DNA of 64,000 nt, taken from Desulfobulbus oralis (GTDB lineage: Bacteria > Desulfobacterota > Desulfobulbia > Desulfobulbales > Desulfobulbaceae). The notes under the pieces were generated by a model. It searched no databases, was not told the origin of the DNA, and was given only the letters and a program-made list of their open reading frames with translations. Below are positions 25,693 to 34,571 of this stretch, piece by piece (the stretch's first letter is position 1; each line of letters begins with the position of its first letter). The stretch lies in NCBI RefSeq assembly GCF_002952055.1, contig NZ_CP021255.1, forward strand, positions 2,302,001-2,366,000. Reading direction: 5' to 3'. The translations under genes were made by a program, and so were the position numbers.

Positions 25693-28600
25693 ATGGTCAG
25701 CGACAATCCCCAAGACCTTTTCGCACAAACCGGTGCCCTGCGGGATGAGGAACGGCTTCTGCTGCAACTGGCGGCCATCATCTATGAACCGGTGTCCACC
25801 AGTTTCCTTTGCCGTGCCTATATGGCCTTGCACCAGTTTTTTCTGGGCGAACGCCGCGTGCGCTACGACGAAATCTCCGCCAGCCTGACCCAGCTCCGGC
25901 GTCAGGGCTTTCTCTCCGGGCAAAACCAGTGCGATCCGGTGCTGGCCGAGCTTTTGGTGCGCCAGAGCATACGGGAAAAGCGCTTTGCCCGGCTGGTCGC
26001 CTTTGTGGAGCAGAGCGCACCCATGGAGTACCAGCACGGCCGCCTGCAGGCCCGCTACTGGCGGGCCCTCAGGCAGTTCCGTATCGGCCTGTACAGCCAG
26101 AACAGCCAGATGATCGAGGACGCGTTGGCCTTTCTGGCACAGGGCGAGTGCCGCGCACTGGCGGCGGAGATGCCAACGCTCATCCAGATTCTCACCTGCG
26201 CCTTTGACCCGGCCTGGTTTGCCGCCATGCCGGTTTTCCTGCAATTCCTCCTGCTGGATCATCTGGTGCATGCGGGCATCGCCACGCTGACCGCCCTGCC
26301 GGACATCAGCAACTATCTGCAGAACGAGGTGCCGGCCCGCATCGCCCATGCCGAACGGATTCCTTTTCTTCGGCTGCTGGCCACGCTCTACATCATGCAG
26401 GGCAAAAACGAGGCCCTTGCCCAACTGCTGCAGCATGACGGCGAAATCTTTGCCGGCACCGGCCTTGCCGGCACGGTGGCCCTGCTGGCCGGCCAGATCG
26501 GGCGGGCTCGGGAGCTGTTTCAGCAGGACCTGAATTTTTTGGGCCGCCTGCTCAAGAGCAAAACGCCCGTCCTGTTCGGCCTGCCCGGTTTCTTCTCTGT
26601 GCTTTGCCTCCTCCATGCAGGCGATCAGGACAGGCTCGCCCTGGCGCGGGCGATGCTCGTGCAGATGCTGGCCCGGGCAGGTGCAGACGGACCCGAGACC
26701 CTGCCGCTCCGCTGTCTGTCCGCCTTCTGCGACCATCTTCTGGGTGAACGGCCGGATCTTCTGTCCCTCTCCTCTGCCCTGGCTGCAGAGGAGCGCCGCA
26801 GCGCCCTGGTTCTGGCACTGATCGTCTTCTACTGGCTCGGCGTGGAGATCGCCCCGGAATTTCTGCAGCGCCTGCAGCAGATCGCGCAGGAGGCGGCAGC
26901 GGCTGGCTATTGCTGGCTGGCCGGGGAAGCCGCAACCCTGCTGGAGGCCCTGGGCCTGGAAGCTGCGTCCGCTGCGGCAGGCTTCCGCGATGCCGGCTCT
27001 CCTCCGGCCCTGTGCCGGCTCTTCAAGCCCGATGCCGACTGGCAGCACAGCCTGGCCGGGCTGATCGAAGCCCTGCACGCGGTGCAGCCACCGGACGCCT
27101 CCAGACGTCTGGCCTGGTTCGTGGACTACCAAAACGGCGCGCTGGCGCTCCTGCCCAAGGAGCAGCGCCGGAGTGCCCAGGGCCGCTGGAGCGCGGGCCG
27201 GGCCATTCCTCTGGCCCGGCTGGCCGCCGAGACGCAGCCCTGGTTCACCCAGCAGGACTGCGAGCTGCGCGCGGCCCTGAAGCCGCTACAGCCCGGAAGC
27301 GGCCCGAGCAACCAGGAATGGGCCTTTGACCCGGAACAGGCCCTGCCGGCCCTGATCGGCCATCCGCTGGTCTTCCTTCGGGAATCGCCCCGGGTCCAGG
27401 TGGAAATCGTGGCAGCCGAGCCGGAACTGATGGTGGAACGGCGGGGCGATTCGCTGTTCCTGCACTTTTCTTCGCCGGTTGGTCGGGAGCGGTTCAGCGT
27501 GTGGCCGGAGACCGCAACCCGCTTCAAGGTGGTGCGCATCCGCGAGGAGCACCGCCGGGTGGCGGCCATCACCGGGCCACAGGGCCTTTGGGTGCCGCTT
27601 TCCGCCAGTGCCGAGGTGCTGGCCACCATCGGCAGGCTGGCCTCCTTCATGACGGTGCATTCGGCCATCGACATGCCCGGCGCGGATGCCGTGCTGCCGG
27701 AGCTGCAGGGCGACGCCACGCCGCATCTGCAGATCATTCCGCTGGGCATGGGCTTCCGGGTCGATCTCTTTGTACGGCCCTTTGGCGACAAAGGCCCCTA
27801 CCTCAAGCCCGGAGCCGGTGCGGCCAATCTCATCGCCGAAATCGACGGCAAGCGGCTCAAGGCCAAACGCGATCTCAAGGCAGAACTCGAACGGGCGCGT
27901 GAGGTGGAGGAAAGCTGCCCCATGCTGGATCTGGCGACGGACATGGAATCCGGGATCCGGCAGGAGTGGTTCCTTGCCGAGCCGGACGAATGCCTGCAGG
28001 TGCTGTTGGAACTGGACGCCATCCGCGACCGGGTGATGCTGGAATGGCCGGAAGGCGAAAAGCTCGCCATCCGCCGGAGCGTGGGCACGACGCTGCTCAA
28101 CCTGAACATCCGCACCATGCAGCAGGACTGGTTTTCCTTTTCCGGCCAGGTGCAGGTGGACGAGGCCACCGTGGTGGAACTCCGTTTTCTTCTGGAACAG
28201 GCCCGGCAGTCGAAAAGCCGCTTTATCCCGCTGGGCAGGGGGCAGTTTCTGGCCCTGACCCAGGAGTTTCGCAGGCGGCTGGACGAGCTGTTGTATTACG
28301 GAACCCTGGACAGCGGCAAGGACGGCATCCGCGTGCACGCTCTGGCCGCGCCGGCGCTGGAGGAGCTGGGCCGCAGCGCCCAAACCACGGCGGACAGGGA
28401 GTGGCAGAAACGGCAGCAGGCGGTGCACAGCCTGGAGCATTTCGAACCGGAACCGCCCGCCACGCTCAAAGCCTGTCTGCGTGACTACCAGAAGGAAGGC
28501 TTTGTCTGGATGAGCCGCATGGCGGCCATGGGCTTCGGGGCCTGTCTGGCCGATGACATGGGCCTGGGCAAGACCTTGCAGTCACTGGCTCTGATCCTCT

Positions 28601-29841
28601 CCCGTGCCAAGGACGGGCCGAGCCTGGTGGTTGCGCCGACCTCGGTGTGCATGAACTGGCAGGCCGAGATTCGCCGTTTTGCCCCCACGCTGTCCATGCG
28701 GATGCTGGCCGAAATGCCCAGGGGCAGCGCCGGCGCCTTTGCCCCCTTCGAGGTGCTGATTGCCAGCTACACCCTCCTGCAGCAGGAACGGAAGCTGCTC
28801 GCGTCGGTGCGCTGGCAGACGATCGTGCTGGACGAGGCCCAGGCCATCAAGAATGCGGCCACCAAACGCTCCCAGGCGGCCATGCAGCTCAACGGCGCCT
28901 TCCGCCTGATTACCACGGGCACGCCGATTGAAAACCATCTGGGCGAATTGTGGAACCTCTTTGCCTTCATCAATCCGGGGCTGCTCGGCACCTTCAAGCA
29001 GTTCAACCGCCGCTTCGGCATCCCCATTGAAAAGCACCGCGACCGGACGGCCCGGAAGATGCTGAAAAAACTCATCCAGCCCTTCATGCTCCGCCGCATC
29101 AAGGCCGAGGTGCTGGATGAGCTGCCGCCCCGCACCGAAGTCACGCTGCGGATCGAACTCAGCCAGGCCGAACGGAACTTCTACGAGGCACTGAGGCAGC
29201 AGGCGCTGGAAAACATCGAAAACGACCGGGATCAGGCGGTGCGCCAGATCCGGATTCTTGCCGAAATCATGCGGCTTCGGCGGGCCTGCTGCCACCCGAA
29301 ACTGGTGGACGAGAGCACGGAAACCAGCTCCAGCAAGGAGCAGGCCTTTTCGGATCTGGTGGACGAGCTGGTCGGCGGCGGCCACAGGGCCCTGGTGTTC
29401 AGCCAGTTTACCGGTCACCTCGCGCTCTTGCGCCAGCATCTGGATGGCCGGAGCATCAGGTACTGCTATCTGGACGGTTCAACCGCCGCGGCCCAGCGCG
29501 AGCGTCAGGTCAAAGCCTTCCAGTCCGGCGCGGCGCCTCTTTTCCTCATCAGTCTCAAGGCCGGTGGTCTGGGGCTGAATCTGACTGCCGCCGATTACGT
29601 GATCCACATGGATCCATGGTGGAATCCGGCGGTGGAGGATCAGGCCGCCGACCGGGCGCACCGTATCGGCCAGACCCGGCCGGTGACCGTGTACCGCCTG
29701 GTGACCGTGGGCACCATTGAAGAGAAAATCGTGCAACTGCACCACGAGAAGCGCGATCTGGCCCATTCGCTTCTCGAAGGCGCCGATGTGAGTGCCCGCA
29801 TCGGCCTGGAGGAGCTCCTGGAGCTGATTCGGGGCCGCTAG
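25693..29841 (+). CDS. Large SNF2-family DNA-dependent ATPase
   Basis: 1382 residues. The last third is a complete Swi2/Snf2 motor: DDMGLGKTLQSLAL (motif I, about 957), VVAPTSVCMNWQAEI (Ia), VLDEAQAIKN (II, DEAQ form), TGTPIENHLGELWNLF (III), LVFSQFTGHL (IV), SLKAGGLGLNLT (V) and DRAHRIGQTRPV (VI). The first 900 residues are helical and lack a SWIM zinc motif; I recognise no named domain. Bacterial SNF2 proteins remodel nucleoprotein, as RapA does with RNA polymerase; the target here is unknown. I start at 25693 behind GCAAGGC. The last 51 bp recur at 31569-31619. Confidence 0.87.
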   Translation: MVSDNPQDLFAQTGALRDEERLLLQLAAIIYEPVSTSFLCRAYMALHQFFLGERRVRYDEISASLTQLRRQGFLSGQNQCDPVLAELLVRQSIREKRFARLVAFVEQSAPMEYQHGRLQARYWRALRQFRIGLYSQNSQMIEDALAFLAQGECRALAAEMPTLIQILTCAFDPAWFAAMPVFLQFLLLDHLVHAGIATLTALPDISNYLQNEVPARIAHAERIPFLRLLATLYIMQGKNEALAQLLQHDGEIFAGTGLAGTVALLAGQIGRARELFQQDLNFLGRLLKSKTPVLFGLPGFFSVLCLLHAGDQDRLALARAMLVQMLARAGADGPETLPLRCLSAFCDHLLGERPDLLSLSSALAAEERRSALVLALIVFYWLGVEIAPEFLQRLQQIAQEAAAAGYCWLAGEAATLLEALGLEAASAAAGFRDAGSPPALCRLFKPDADWQHSLAGLIEALHAVQPPDASRRLAWFVDYQNGALALLPKEQRRSAQGRWSAGRAIPLARLAAETQPWFTQQDCELRAALKPLQPGSGPSNQEWAFDPEQALPALIGHPLVFLRESPRVQVEIVAAEPELMVERRGDSLFLHFSSPVGRERFSVWPETATRFKVVRIREEHRRVAAITGPQGLWVPLSASAEVLATIGRLASFMTVHSAIDMPGADAVLPELQGDATPHLQIIPLGMGFRVDLFVRPFGDKGPYLKPGAGAANLIAEIDGKRLKAKRDLKAELERAREVEESCPMLDLATDMESGIRQEWFLAEPDECLQVLLELDAIRDRVMLEWPEGEKLAIRRSVGTTLLNLNIRTMQQDWFSFSGQVQVDEATVVELRFLLEQARQSKSRFIPLGRGQFLALTQEFRRRLDELLYYGTLDSGKDGIRVHALAAPALEELGRSAQTTADREWQKRQQAVHSLEHFEPEPPATLKACLRDYQKEGFVWMSRMAAMGFGACLADDMGLGKTLQSLALILSRAKDGPSLVVAPTSVCMNWQAEIRRFAPTLSMRMLAEMPRGSAGAFAPFEVLIASYTLLQQERKLLASVRWQTIVLDEAQAIKNAATKRSQAAMQLNGAFRLITTGTPIENHLGELWNLFAFINPGLLGTFKQFNRRFGIPIEKHRDRTARKMLKKLIQPFMLRRIKAEVLDELPPRTEVTLRIELSQAERNFYEALRQQALENIENDRDQAVRQIRILAEIMRLRRACCHPKLVDESTETSSSKEQAFSDLVDELVGGGHRALVFSQFTGHLALLRQHLDGRSIRYCYLDGSTAAAQRERQVKAFQSGAAPLFLISLKAGGLGLNLTAADYVIHMDPWWNPAVEDQAADRAHRIGQTRPVTVYRLVTVGTIEEKIVQLHHEKRDLAHSLLEGADVSARIGLEELLELIRGR
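29791..29841 (+). repeat. SNF2 gene 3' end, original copy of a 51-bp repeat
   Basis: These last 17 codons of the SNF2 gene (SARIGLEELLELIRGR and stop) are repeated at 31569-31619 with 46 of 51 bases equal by my count. The two copies bracket the lipoprotein cassette. Confidence 0.8.
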
Positions 29842-29878
29842 GCCCGGCGAGGAACCAGCGCCGCCCTAGCCCCCGAGC

Positions 29879-30403
29879 TTACTTGTAGCGGTAATAGGTC
29901 AGGGTCACCGTGACAGGTACATATTGCAAATGTCGGTGCGCGAGCAGGTTGGTCAGCCGTATCCTGTATCGGCCGGGTCCCAGGTCCATTGTCCGGCTCA
30001 GGCTGGCCTTTTCGTATGCTTCATGGATATATTCATCCATTATGGCTTTCGTCCCGCCCGCCGTCTTTTTGCTGACCGTCAGATGCAAGGGGATAATGGT
30101 CCCCGCTCCCTTAGTGCAGTCGCCCCAAAGGTCGCCCAGGTACTTCGAGACTTCGTTGTTCTCTTTGTCCCTGCTGGTCTCAAAATTCAACTGCATCCGG
30201 TATACGTCAGGCACCTTCACAATAAATTCGCTTTCCGCCACACTGCCCGCCTGGGACAGGTCAATAGGCATCTGGACCCTCACCGGGAGCACCAGAGGAA
30301 CGAGCGCATACCTGCTCAGGTAGGCCACGCCACAGGAAGAGAGCGCGGCAGCCGTCAGGGCCAGCACCATTGCCAGAATTCCGCGTTTTACTGTTGACTG
30401 CAT
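29879..30403 (-). CDS. DUF5625-like lipoprotein
   Basis: 174 residues. A signal peptide with a probable lipobox (ALSSC, Cys at about residue 24) points to a membrane-anchored exported protein. The mature part has MPIDLSQAGSVAESEFIV, DLWGDCTKGAGTIIPLHLTV and LGPGRYRIRLTNLL, a pattern I associate with the DUF5625 family, whose function is unknown. It overlaps the upstream lipoprotein gene by 16 bp, so the two are one unit. I start at 30403 rather than 30421 because GGGAGGGCAG precedes this ATG. Confidence 0.65.
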   Translation of the reverse strand: MQSTVKRGILAMVLALTAAALSSCGVAYLSRYALVPLVLPVRVQMPIDLSQAGSVAESEFIVKVPDVYRMQLNFETSRDKENNEVSKYLGDLWGDCTKGAGTIIPLHLTVSKKTAGGTKAIMDEYIHEAYEKASLSRTMDLGPGRYRIRLTNLLAHRHLQYVPVTVTLTYYRYK

Positions 30404-31386
30404 GGTCCACTGCCCTCCCACACGCAGGTAATTTGCCCGCAGGACGACACGAAATAGTACTTGGTGACGTCCAGATTGAAGTTGTCCACCCTGCCCCTGG
30501 CCAGGGCATACGCCCCGCCCTGACCTGCATCCAGCGTGAAGTCCACGTCGTGGTAGCTGACCCGCAGAAAACGCAGTTTCCCCATATCGAGCGTCTTCCG
30601 TAACTCGGGCGACAGGTAGGAATCATCAAATACATCCGCATCGATGATCCACTGTGCAAGCCGTCTGCGCAGGTCCTGTACTTCAGCCTCGGCCTCATCA
30701 CGGTTCACCAGACGGCAACAGTCTGGTCCGTACCAGCGGATGGAGCTGCCACGCTTGAAGAGCACCGCAAAATTCGCCCGGCCGTCCGCATGTTCCGGCA
30801 GATACAACTGTTCCCTGTCCGGATGACTGACCCTGCCCTGCAGGAGTTCCCCCACAATCGCATCGTAGATCCAGCCCCCCGCATGCCTGCCCGGCTGGTC
30901 AAAGCCATGTTTCGCCCCGAACTCGGGCACAGCCTTGAGGCGTTCCGTCAGCCTGTCCAGCGTGTTATACTTATCAAGCCGAAAGGGATAGCAGGTGTCC
31001 CGCTCAATGTGCAGGGGCTGGCCCGCTGTGTCCCGAATCAGGCCGCAGTCGCTGTCTGTCACGTGGATATTGCCGTTCGCGCCGGGATAGTTATGGTTCA
31101 GCGACTCGTCCTTCCCCCACAGCGCGTGCATCTCGCGTTGCCAATAGTCCTGCATGGCGCGGGCAAAAAGTTCGCCGTCACTCAGGGCCGGCTCTGCCTC
31201 CCGACAACGGATCGCCTCTACAATCCGCTGAGTCCGCGCGTTCTTTTTCTGTTCCCACTCCTGCTGCGGCTGCGGCCTGCCCTGCTCTCCCTGCAGCCCA
31301 TCTGCCGCAGTGCAGCCCGTGGCCGCCGCTGTGCCAACTGTGGCCAGCAGGACAAGCGCCCATCTGTAACACTGCCGTCTTCGCAT
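30388..31386 (-). CDS. Putative lipoprotein of unknown function
   Basis: 332 residues. After MRRRQCYRWALVLL there is a hydrophobic stretch ending in a possible lipobox (AAATGC, Cys near 25). The mature protein has a charged helix (EWEQKKNARTQRIVEAIR), eight or so cysteines, some close together (DSDCG, DTCYPF, PDCCRL, SSCGQITC), and a C-terminal part ending CVWEGSGPC. Disulfides are likely in the periplasm. I do not recognise the family. GGGAGG precedes the ATG at 31386. It is followed, with overlap, by the DUF5625-like gene. Confidence 0.6.
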   Translation of the reverse strand: MRRRQCYRWALVLLATVGTAAATGCTAADGLQGEQGRPQPQQEWEQKKNARTQRIVEAIRCREAEPALSDGELFARAMQDYWQREMHALWGKDESLNHNYPGANGNIHVTDSDCGLIRDTAGQPLHIERDTCYPFRLDKYNTLDRLTERLKAVPEFGAKHGFDQPGRHAGGWIYDAIVGELLQGRVSHPDREQLYLPEHADGRANFAVLFKRGSSIRWYGPDCCRLVNRDEAEAEVQDLRRRLAQWIIDADVFDDSYLSPELRKTLDMGKLRFLRVSYHDVDFTLDAGQGGAYALARGRVDNFNLDVTKYYFVSSCGQITCVWEGSGPCSQQ

Positions 31387-31568
31387 AATTGATCCTCCCA
31401 TGGGATGGTGCAATATTTGTCCGAAGGAAGCGGACGTTTTTCAGACTATAAAACTATTCTTCTAAATTTTCAATATTTTATTCCCCCTTGCCGCACCTCT
31501 CCGGAAAAAGGCACGACAGCCCTGCAGACACCGCTTTACGACCCGGGGTATTGGCGGGTCTTATGATC

Positions 31569-31619
31569 AGCGCCCGCATCGGCCTGGAGGAGCTTCTGGA
31601 GCTGATTCGGGGGCAGTAG
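31569..31619 (+). repeat. Second copy of the SNF2 gene 3' end
   Basis: It encodes SARIGLEELLELIRGQ and a stop in the plus strand, against SARIGLEELLELIRGR at the true end of the SNF2 gene 1.78 kb to the left. An ATG two codons before the repeat would give an 18-codon peptide. The DNA between the end of the lipoprotein cassette and this repeat (31414-31560) is AT-rich and has no gene. Confidence 0.8.
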
Positions 31620-31660
31620 CGGAACATTCGCGCTCCCGGCACACAGGGTGCGAAAGACAA

Positions 31661-31692
31661 AAAAAAAGGGCGGCTCCTATGAGCCGCCCTTT
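31661..31692 (-). terminator. Terminator behind the glucan synthase gene
   Basis: A 12-bp stem AAAGGGCGGCTC/GAGCCGCCCTTT with loop CTAT, followed on the minus strand by a run of ten T. It lies 24 bp beyond the stop of the glucan synthase-like gene. Confidence 0.85.
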
Positions 31693-31715
31693 CCGCTCGA
31701 TTGCGGAGCCGGATT

Positions 31716-34466
31716 TCAGTCTGCCCGAGTGGCGTCCGGCCTGTCCGTCGGGTGTTCCTTCCCTGCCCGGCTTGTGTTCCCACTCGCTGCCGGCGGAGAG
31801 GCATCCTGGACTTCGACCTCCTCCTGTTGTGCCTCTGCACTTTGCTTTTGCTCCGGCGGCACACCGTGCAAGGGCGACAGCACGCCCACGATCCTGGCCG
31901 GCAGCCCTGGCATGCCGCTGATCAGGGAAACCAGCACCGCCGCCAGATAGGGTACGGCCTGGATGGCCAGCATGGCGCACCACACCCTGACATCCAGCAT
32001 CATCGCGTCTTTTCGCACGGTCAGCAGCGCAAGGATGCCAAGCAGCAGCGCCGTGGCAAAAAGTGCTTCCTCCCGGGCGTCGGCCAGGGCCTTCATGAGG
32101 GCATTGGCCTGGGCCTTCTTGGGCGTGCGGAAAAAGCCAATGCCGCGGGTGATGAAACCGGTCAGCATGGCGCGGGCAATGGTGTGCGACAGGGCCAGAC
32201 CGGCCAGACCGGCGCTCAGGCTCTGCCGCCAGGAGGCGGCAACACGCTGCCGGTAGAGGAAAAGCATTTTCAGGCTTTTGAAAAAGAAAAGCGCCACGGG
32301 CAGGCAGGCAAAGATGATATGCGGCGGCGTGGTATTCTCGGGAAAAATCGCCATGCCCAGGGTCCAGCCGATGGCCAGCAGATTGAAGAGCATGTTGACG
32401 CCGTCGGCAAACCAGGGCAGCCAACCGGCCAGAAAATGATAGCGCTGACCGCTTGTGAGCCTGCTCGGCTTCAGGCCCAGTATCTCCATGAGGTGGTGGC
32501 GCAGGATGAGCACCGAGCCGTAGGCCCAGCGGAAACGCTGTTTTTTGTAATCCACAAAGGTATCGGGCATGAGGCCGCGCCCCAGGGTGCGCGGCAGATA
32601 GCTTGCCTCGTAGCCGCGCTCGAAGATACGCAGGCCCAGCTCTGCGTCCTCGGTGATGCACCACTCCGACCAGCCGCCCACCTCCTCCAGCACGCTCCTG
32701 CGCACCATGGTCATGGTGCCGTGCTGGATAATGGCGTTGCGTTCGTTTCTGGTAATCATGCCGATCTCGAAGAAACCGCGGTATTCGGCCAGACACATGG
32801 CCTTGAAGGCGTTCTCGTCGCCATCCCGGTAGTCCTGCGGGGCCTGCACGATGGCCATGTTCGGCTGGGCAAACTGCGGGCACAGGGTGCGCAGCCACTG
32901 GGGGGAAACCTGATAGTCGCTGTCGATGACTGCCACCACTTCGGCGTCTGCAGCCGTATGACGCAGGGCGAAGTTGAGCGCTCCGGCCTTGAAGCCGGAG
33001 AGCGGGTCCACATGGTAGAAACGGAAGCGGCGGCCCAGTTCCTTACAGTAGGCTGCGACCGGTTGCCAGACCTCTTCCCTCTTGGTGTTGTTGTCAATGA
33101 CCAGCACCTCGAAGCGCGGATAGTCGAGCCGGCTCAGGGCCAAAAGCGTCTGCTTCAACATGTCCGGCGGCTCGTTGTAGCAGGGCACATGCACAGAGAC
33201 AAAGGGCAAGTCCTGGTCGGGCACGTGCTGCGGCCCGGCCGATGGCAGGCGATGCCATTTGCGGATCCAGAGCGCCTCGGCCCATTCGTGGGCCTCGGCC
33301 AGGATCACCAAGATCGCTCCGGAGGCGGCAACCAGCAGCATGATGCCCACCACCAGGGAAGACATGGTCAGATACTGGCGCTGGAAATCGTAGACCAGCC
33401 ACACGGCAAAGGTGGCGATGGCATAGGCAACCAGGGCCAAAAACTCGCGGCCCCGGGCCAAAAGGCCCCGGCTGTCCCGGAAGAGACAGAGCAGCAGCAG
33501 GGTGGCAAAGGCCACGCTCAGAATCGCCAGCGTCCGCCACTGGGGCAGACGCTGAACCGGCTGGGTGAACTCGAACTTGGGCTGGCGCTTGTCGTTGTAG
33601 ACGCCCCAGTAGGCGCCTGCCTGGCCTTCCAGCTCCAGGCCCTTCCAGCGCTGGTCAAAGGCCTCCATCAGGTAGTAGGTGTAGCCCTGTTCCTGGGCAT
33701 ATTTGAGGAAGCGGCGGAGAAAGGTGGCCTCGTTCGCCACCGAGGGCACTGCGCCGTTTCTGATGCGCCCCGCGCTGGGCCAGCCGATTTCGCCGATGAT
33801 AATAGGCTTGTCCGGGTAGGCTGCCTTGAGCTTGTTGTACTGCTTGATGCAGTAGTCCAGGGCATGCTCGTTGGGGATGTTTTCCCAGTAGGGCAACAGG
33901 TGGACGGCGATGAAATCCACCTTGTCCACCAGATCCGGATATTTCAGCCAGATATGCCAGGGTTCGGCGACGCTCACCGGAGCCCACACCTTTTCCTTGA
34001 CCCGCCTGATGTAGTCGATGGTCTCCTGGAGCGTGATCTTCTCGAGGAGCAGTACCTCGTTGCTGACAATGACCCGCACGATGTTCTGGTAATTCTGGCG
34101 GTACACCTCGGTCAGCCGGGCGATCTGCCTTTCATTGTTTTCCCGGTCAGTGTCGATCCACGCGCCCAGGGTGACGTTGATGCCGTGCTTTGCCGCCAGT
34201 CGGGGGATTTCCGCGAGCGTGCCCTCGACACTGTAGGTGCGCACCGCGTGGGTCTTGCCTGCCAGCAGAGCCAGATCGGCGTCTATTTCCTCGACAGTGG
34301 GCAGGATGTGCTTGATGGGGGTTTCTTCGCCATGATAGGGCGAAAAGGAAAAGCCCTGAATGGTCTCCGGCCAGGGGGGTTCCATGTTGGGCGCGTTGAC
34401 CATGTGCCACAGCAGGGCTGTCAGACAGCCCATGAGCACGGTGATGATAAAACCGGAACGATTCAT
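31716..34466 (-). CDS. NdvB-like GH17-GT2 beta-glucan synthase
   Basis: 916 residues. An N-terminal membrane anchor is followed by a GH17 (beta-1,3-glucanase/transglycosylase) domain of about 260 residues with both catalytic glutamates visible, VSNEVLL and GEIGWPSAGR. Two to three membrane helices lead to a family 2 glycosyltransferase (PCYNEPPDMLKQTL, AVIDSDYQ, ITEDAELG, QRFRWAYGS), then several helices and a hydrophilic tail. Pseudomonas NdvB, with this layout, makes cyclic beta-1,3-glucans in the periplasm that contribute to biofilm drug tolerance. I chose 34466 because MNRSGFIITV starts the anchor; no clear ribosome site is seen. Confidence 0.85.
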   Translation of the reverse strand: MNRSGFIITVLMGCLTALLWHMVNAPNMEPPWPETIQGFSFSPYHGEETPIKHILPTVEEIDADLALLAGKTHAVRTYSVEGTLAEIPRLAAKHGINVTLGAWIDTDRENNERQIARLTEVYRQNYQNIVRVIVSNEVLLLEKITLQETIDYIRRVKEKVWAPVSVAEPWHIWLKYPDLVDKVDFIAVHLLPYWENIPNEHALDYCIKQYNKLKAAYPDKPIIIGEIGWPSAGRIRNGAVPSVANEATFLRRFLKYAQEQGYTYYLMEAFDQRWKGLELEGQAGAYWGVYNDKRQPKFEFTQPVQRLPQWRTLAILSVAFATLLLLCLFRDSRGLLARGREFLALVAYAIATFAVWLVYDFQRQYLTMSSLVVGIMLLVAASGAILVILAEAHEWAEALWIRKWHRLPSAGPQHVPDQDLPFVSVHVPCYNEPPDMLKQTLLALSRLDYPRFEVLVIDNNTKREEVWQPVAAYCKELGRRFRFYHVDPLSGFKAGALNFALRHTAADAEVVAVIDSDYQVSPQWLRTLCPQFAQPNMAIVQAPQDYRDGDENAFKAMCLAEYRGFFEIGMITRNERNAIIQHGTMTMVRRSVLEEVGGWSEWCITEDAELGLRIFERGYEASYLPRTLGRGLMPDTFVDYKKQRFRWAYGSVLILRHHLMEILGLKPSRLTSGQRYHFLAGWLPWFADGVNMLFNLLAIGWTLGMAIFPENTTPPHIIFACLPVALFFFKSLKMLFLYRQRVAASWRQSLSAGLAGLALSHTIARAMLTGFITRGIGFFRTPKKAQANALMKALADAREEALFATALLLGILALLTVRKDAMMLDVRVWCAMLAIQAVPYLAAVLVSLISGMPGLPARIVGVLSPLHGVPPEQKQSAEAQQEEVEVQDASPPAASGNTSRAGKEHPTDRPDATRAD

Positions 34467-34571
34467 GATGACAATGAAGAGACGGCCCGAACCTGCGGAT
34501 ATGCGGCGGGGCACAGATGGATGGGCGAAAATGGCAGGGCTTCATCGGGCAGACCCGCAGTCTGCCCCTGC

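Noticed and set aside
23722-27132. Minus-strand open frame of 1136 codons opposite ppiD and the SNF2 gene
   Set aside because: It lies fully antisense to two genes with clear domains; its residues show no known motif and it crosses the gene boundary. Long shadow frames are expected in GC-rich coding DNA.
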